Shown here piece after piece: positions 11,900 through 12,818 of a DNA stretch of 12,818 nt. The number at the start of each line of letters is the position of its first letter. The stretch's first letter is position 1. This stretch comes from Anaerolineae bacterium. Lineage in GTDB: Bacteria; Chloroflexota; Anaerolineae; B4-G1; SLSP01. Location of the stretch: the NCBI GenBank assembly GCA_016934645.1, contig JAFGSL010000226.1, forward strand, positions 1 through 12,818. The letters are read 5' to 3'. The translations under genes and the position numbers were made by a program. The notes below the pieces were generated by a model that saw only the letters and a list, made by a program, of their open reading frames with translations, searched no databases and was not told the origin of the DNA.

Positions 11900-12818
11900 C
11901 TAATTTTCAATTTCTACTTCTGCACGCACCACACCAGCGCGATCGTGGCGCGCAACCAGTTTGACCACGCCGCCCTCCGGGGCGCGAACGACCCACTCGA
12001 CCTTGAGACGGTCTTCCGTTGGGTCGGTCTCGCCGAAAGCGTGTTTGTACGCTCGGCCTTCGAGTTGGCCCAATTCCTCGCGCGGCTTGCCGGTTTCCAG
12101 CGTTGCGCTCTCCGGCAGCGCAATCTCGACGATGACACCGCGCACGACTTTCTTTTCCACTGCCTTCTTCGTCCCGTAGGTAGGGAGCCAACCGGTGTTG
12201 TGGACAACGAGCCGCACACGATAGGTCCCGTCGCCCAGCGGTTTGGCGCTGGCTTCGTACAGTTCCAGTCGCGGTGAGATCAGGCACTGCCAGATGATCC
12301 AATCGGGGAAGAGCGCGATTTCCTTTTCCACAAACTGCGGCGGCGGATTGCGGAAGGCGTAAATGCTGTCCCATCCCCCCAACTCGACCGGCCCCAGTTG
12401 CGGGTGCTCGAAGGGATACCATTCGACGTAGCCCTTGCCGTCCAGAACGTCGTCGCTCCACTTGAGCAGCTTGAGATCGTCCTCCAGCGGATGCTCGCGC
12501 CACCATTCGATGAACTTATAGTCCTCGATGCCGGCCTGGCGCTGCGGACTCCAAATCTCCACCGTCCAGCCAAAAGCCCCCATCTGCTCGTAAAGCCAGG
12601 TGTCGAATCCGCCGGTGATGATCTCCTTGGGGTGATAGCGGAAGTCGTGGTAGACAGAGACGTTGGGGTAGCTGGTGATCTTCGTCCCCTGCGCGCCGAT
12701 TTTCTGGAACGTCCACAGGTCCTCGATGGGAAATTCCTTGTCGTCGCGGTCGTCGTAGGGGCGCAGGAGCACGCCGCTGTAGGTGTGGAACGCCACGCCG
12801 CCCGTGATGTTGGGGTGA
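11900..12818 (-). CDS. M14-family zinc carboxypeptidase, C-terminal part (5' end beyond the window)
   Basis: The open frame enters from the right edge as HPNITGGVAFHTYSG and ends at TAG 11902-11900, about 305 codons. The His of FHTYSG (codon 12787-12785) is the third zinc ligand of M14 carboxypeptidases, and the Glu of GWTVEIWSP (codon 12559-12557) is the catalytic general base. The Tyr-containing YPNVSVYHDF lies between them. The first zinc-binding motif (HxxE) and the rest of the N terminus are outside the window. After the catalytic part there are about 200 residues, including WYPFEHPQLGPVELGGWDS and a beta-rich tail (VRLVVHNTGWLPTYG) that may be a small C-terminal sandwich. The GTG at 12796 is an internal Val, not the start. 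Such enzymes remove C-terminal residues from peptides, often outside the cell; location here cannot be judged without the N terminus. Confidence 0.88.
   Translation of the reverse strand, partial: HPNITGGVAFHTYSGVLLRPYDDRDDKEFPIEDLWTFQKIGAQGTKITSYPNVSVYHDFRYHPKEIITGGFDTWLYEQMGAFGWTVEIWSPQRQAGIEDYKFIEWWREHPLEDDLKLLKWSDDVLDGKGYVEWYPFEHPQLGPVELGGWDSIYAFRNPPPQFVEKEIALFPDWIIWQCLISPRLELYEASAKPLGDGTYRVRLVVHNTGWLPTYGTKKAVEKKVVRGVIVEIALPESATLETGKPREELGQLEGRAYKHAFGETDPTEDRLKVEWVVRAPEGGVVKLVARHDRAGVVRAEVEIEN

Noticed and set aside
12794..12796. GTG as start of the M14 peptidase
   Set aside because: The frame continues upstream to the edge with NITGG, which belongs to the conserved peptidase core, and the first zinc motif is still missing.

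Overview
The window looks like a chromosomal segment of a GC-rich, free-living bacterium, most likely a member of the Chloroflexota (Anaerolineae-like). That placement is an inference from gene style: a large secreted GH5 enzyme with a Pro/Thr linker, an M14 peptidase of a type common there, and short AT-rich interspersed repeats. No rRNA, tRNA, CRISPR array, transposase or integrase is visible.

Layout from left to right. (1) 1-1771, minus strand: the 5' part of a secreted modular glycoside hydrolase (GH5 mannanase-like, Pro/Thr linker, discoidin-like domain, CARDB-like domain) that runs off the left edge. (2) 1772-1977: a divergent promoter region. (3) 1978-5943, plus strand: a tightly packed four-gene operon encoding a cyclopropane-fatty-acid synthase homologue, a geranylgeranyl-reductase-type flavoprotein, a nucleotidyltransferase-fold protein and a uroporphyrinogen-decarboxylase-like protein. 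Junctions are -1, +3 and -8 nt, so translational coupling is likely. The first two genes point to membrane-lipid modification; the role of the last two is unknown. (4) 5841-7954: two diverged direct repeats of about 290-300 bp that flank one minus-strand gene, a GH13 subfamily 18 phosphorylase (sucrose or sucrose-6F-phosphate phosphorylase). Repeat A begins inside the end of the URO-D-like gene. Repeat B carries a frameshifted remnant of that same gene end, and on its opposite strand a near-consensus promoter for the phosphorylase. Both repeats carry a 30-34 codon open frame with a ribosome binding site. (5) 7955-8076: an AT-rich spacer with a long imperfect palindrome. (6) 8077-11829, minus strand: a three-gene cassette of UvrD-type SF1A helicase, DUF6398-type protein and stand-alone AddB/Cas4-like iron-sulphur PD-(D/E)XK nuclease, suggesting DNA-end processing, repair or defence. 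(7) 11900-12818, minus strand: the C-terminal part of an M14 zinc carboxypeptidase that continues past the right edge.

The most interesting points are the repeat structure around the phosphorylase (gene remnant, apparent promoter birth, possible conserved microprotein), the helicase/DUF6398/nuclease cassette, and the lipid-methyltransferase/flavoprotein pair coupled to a nucleotidyltransferase and a URO-D-like protein.
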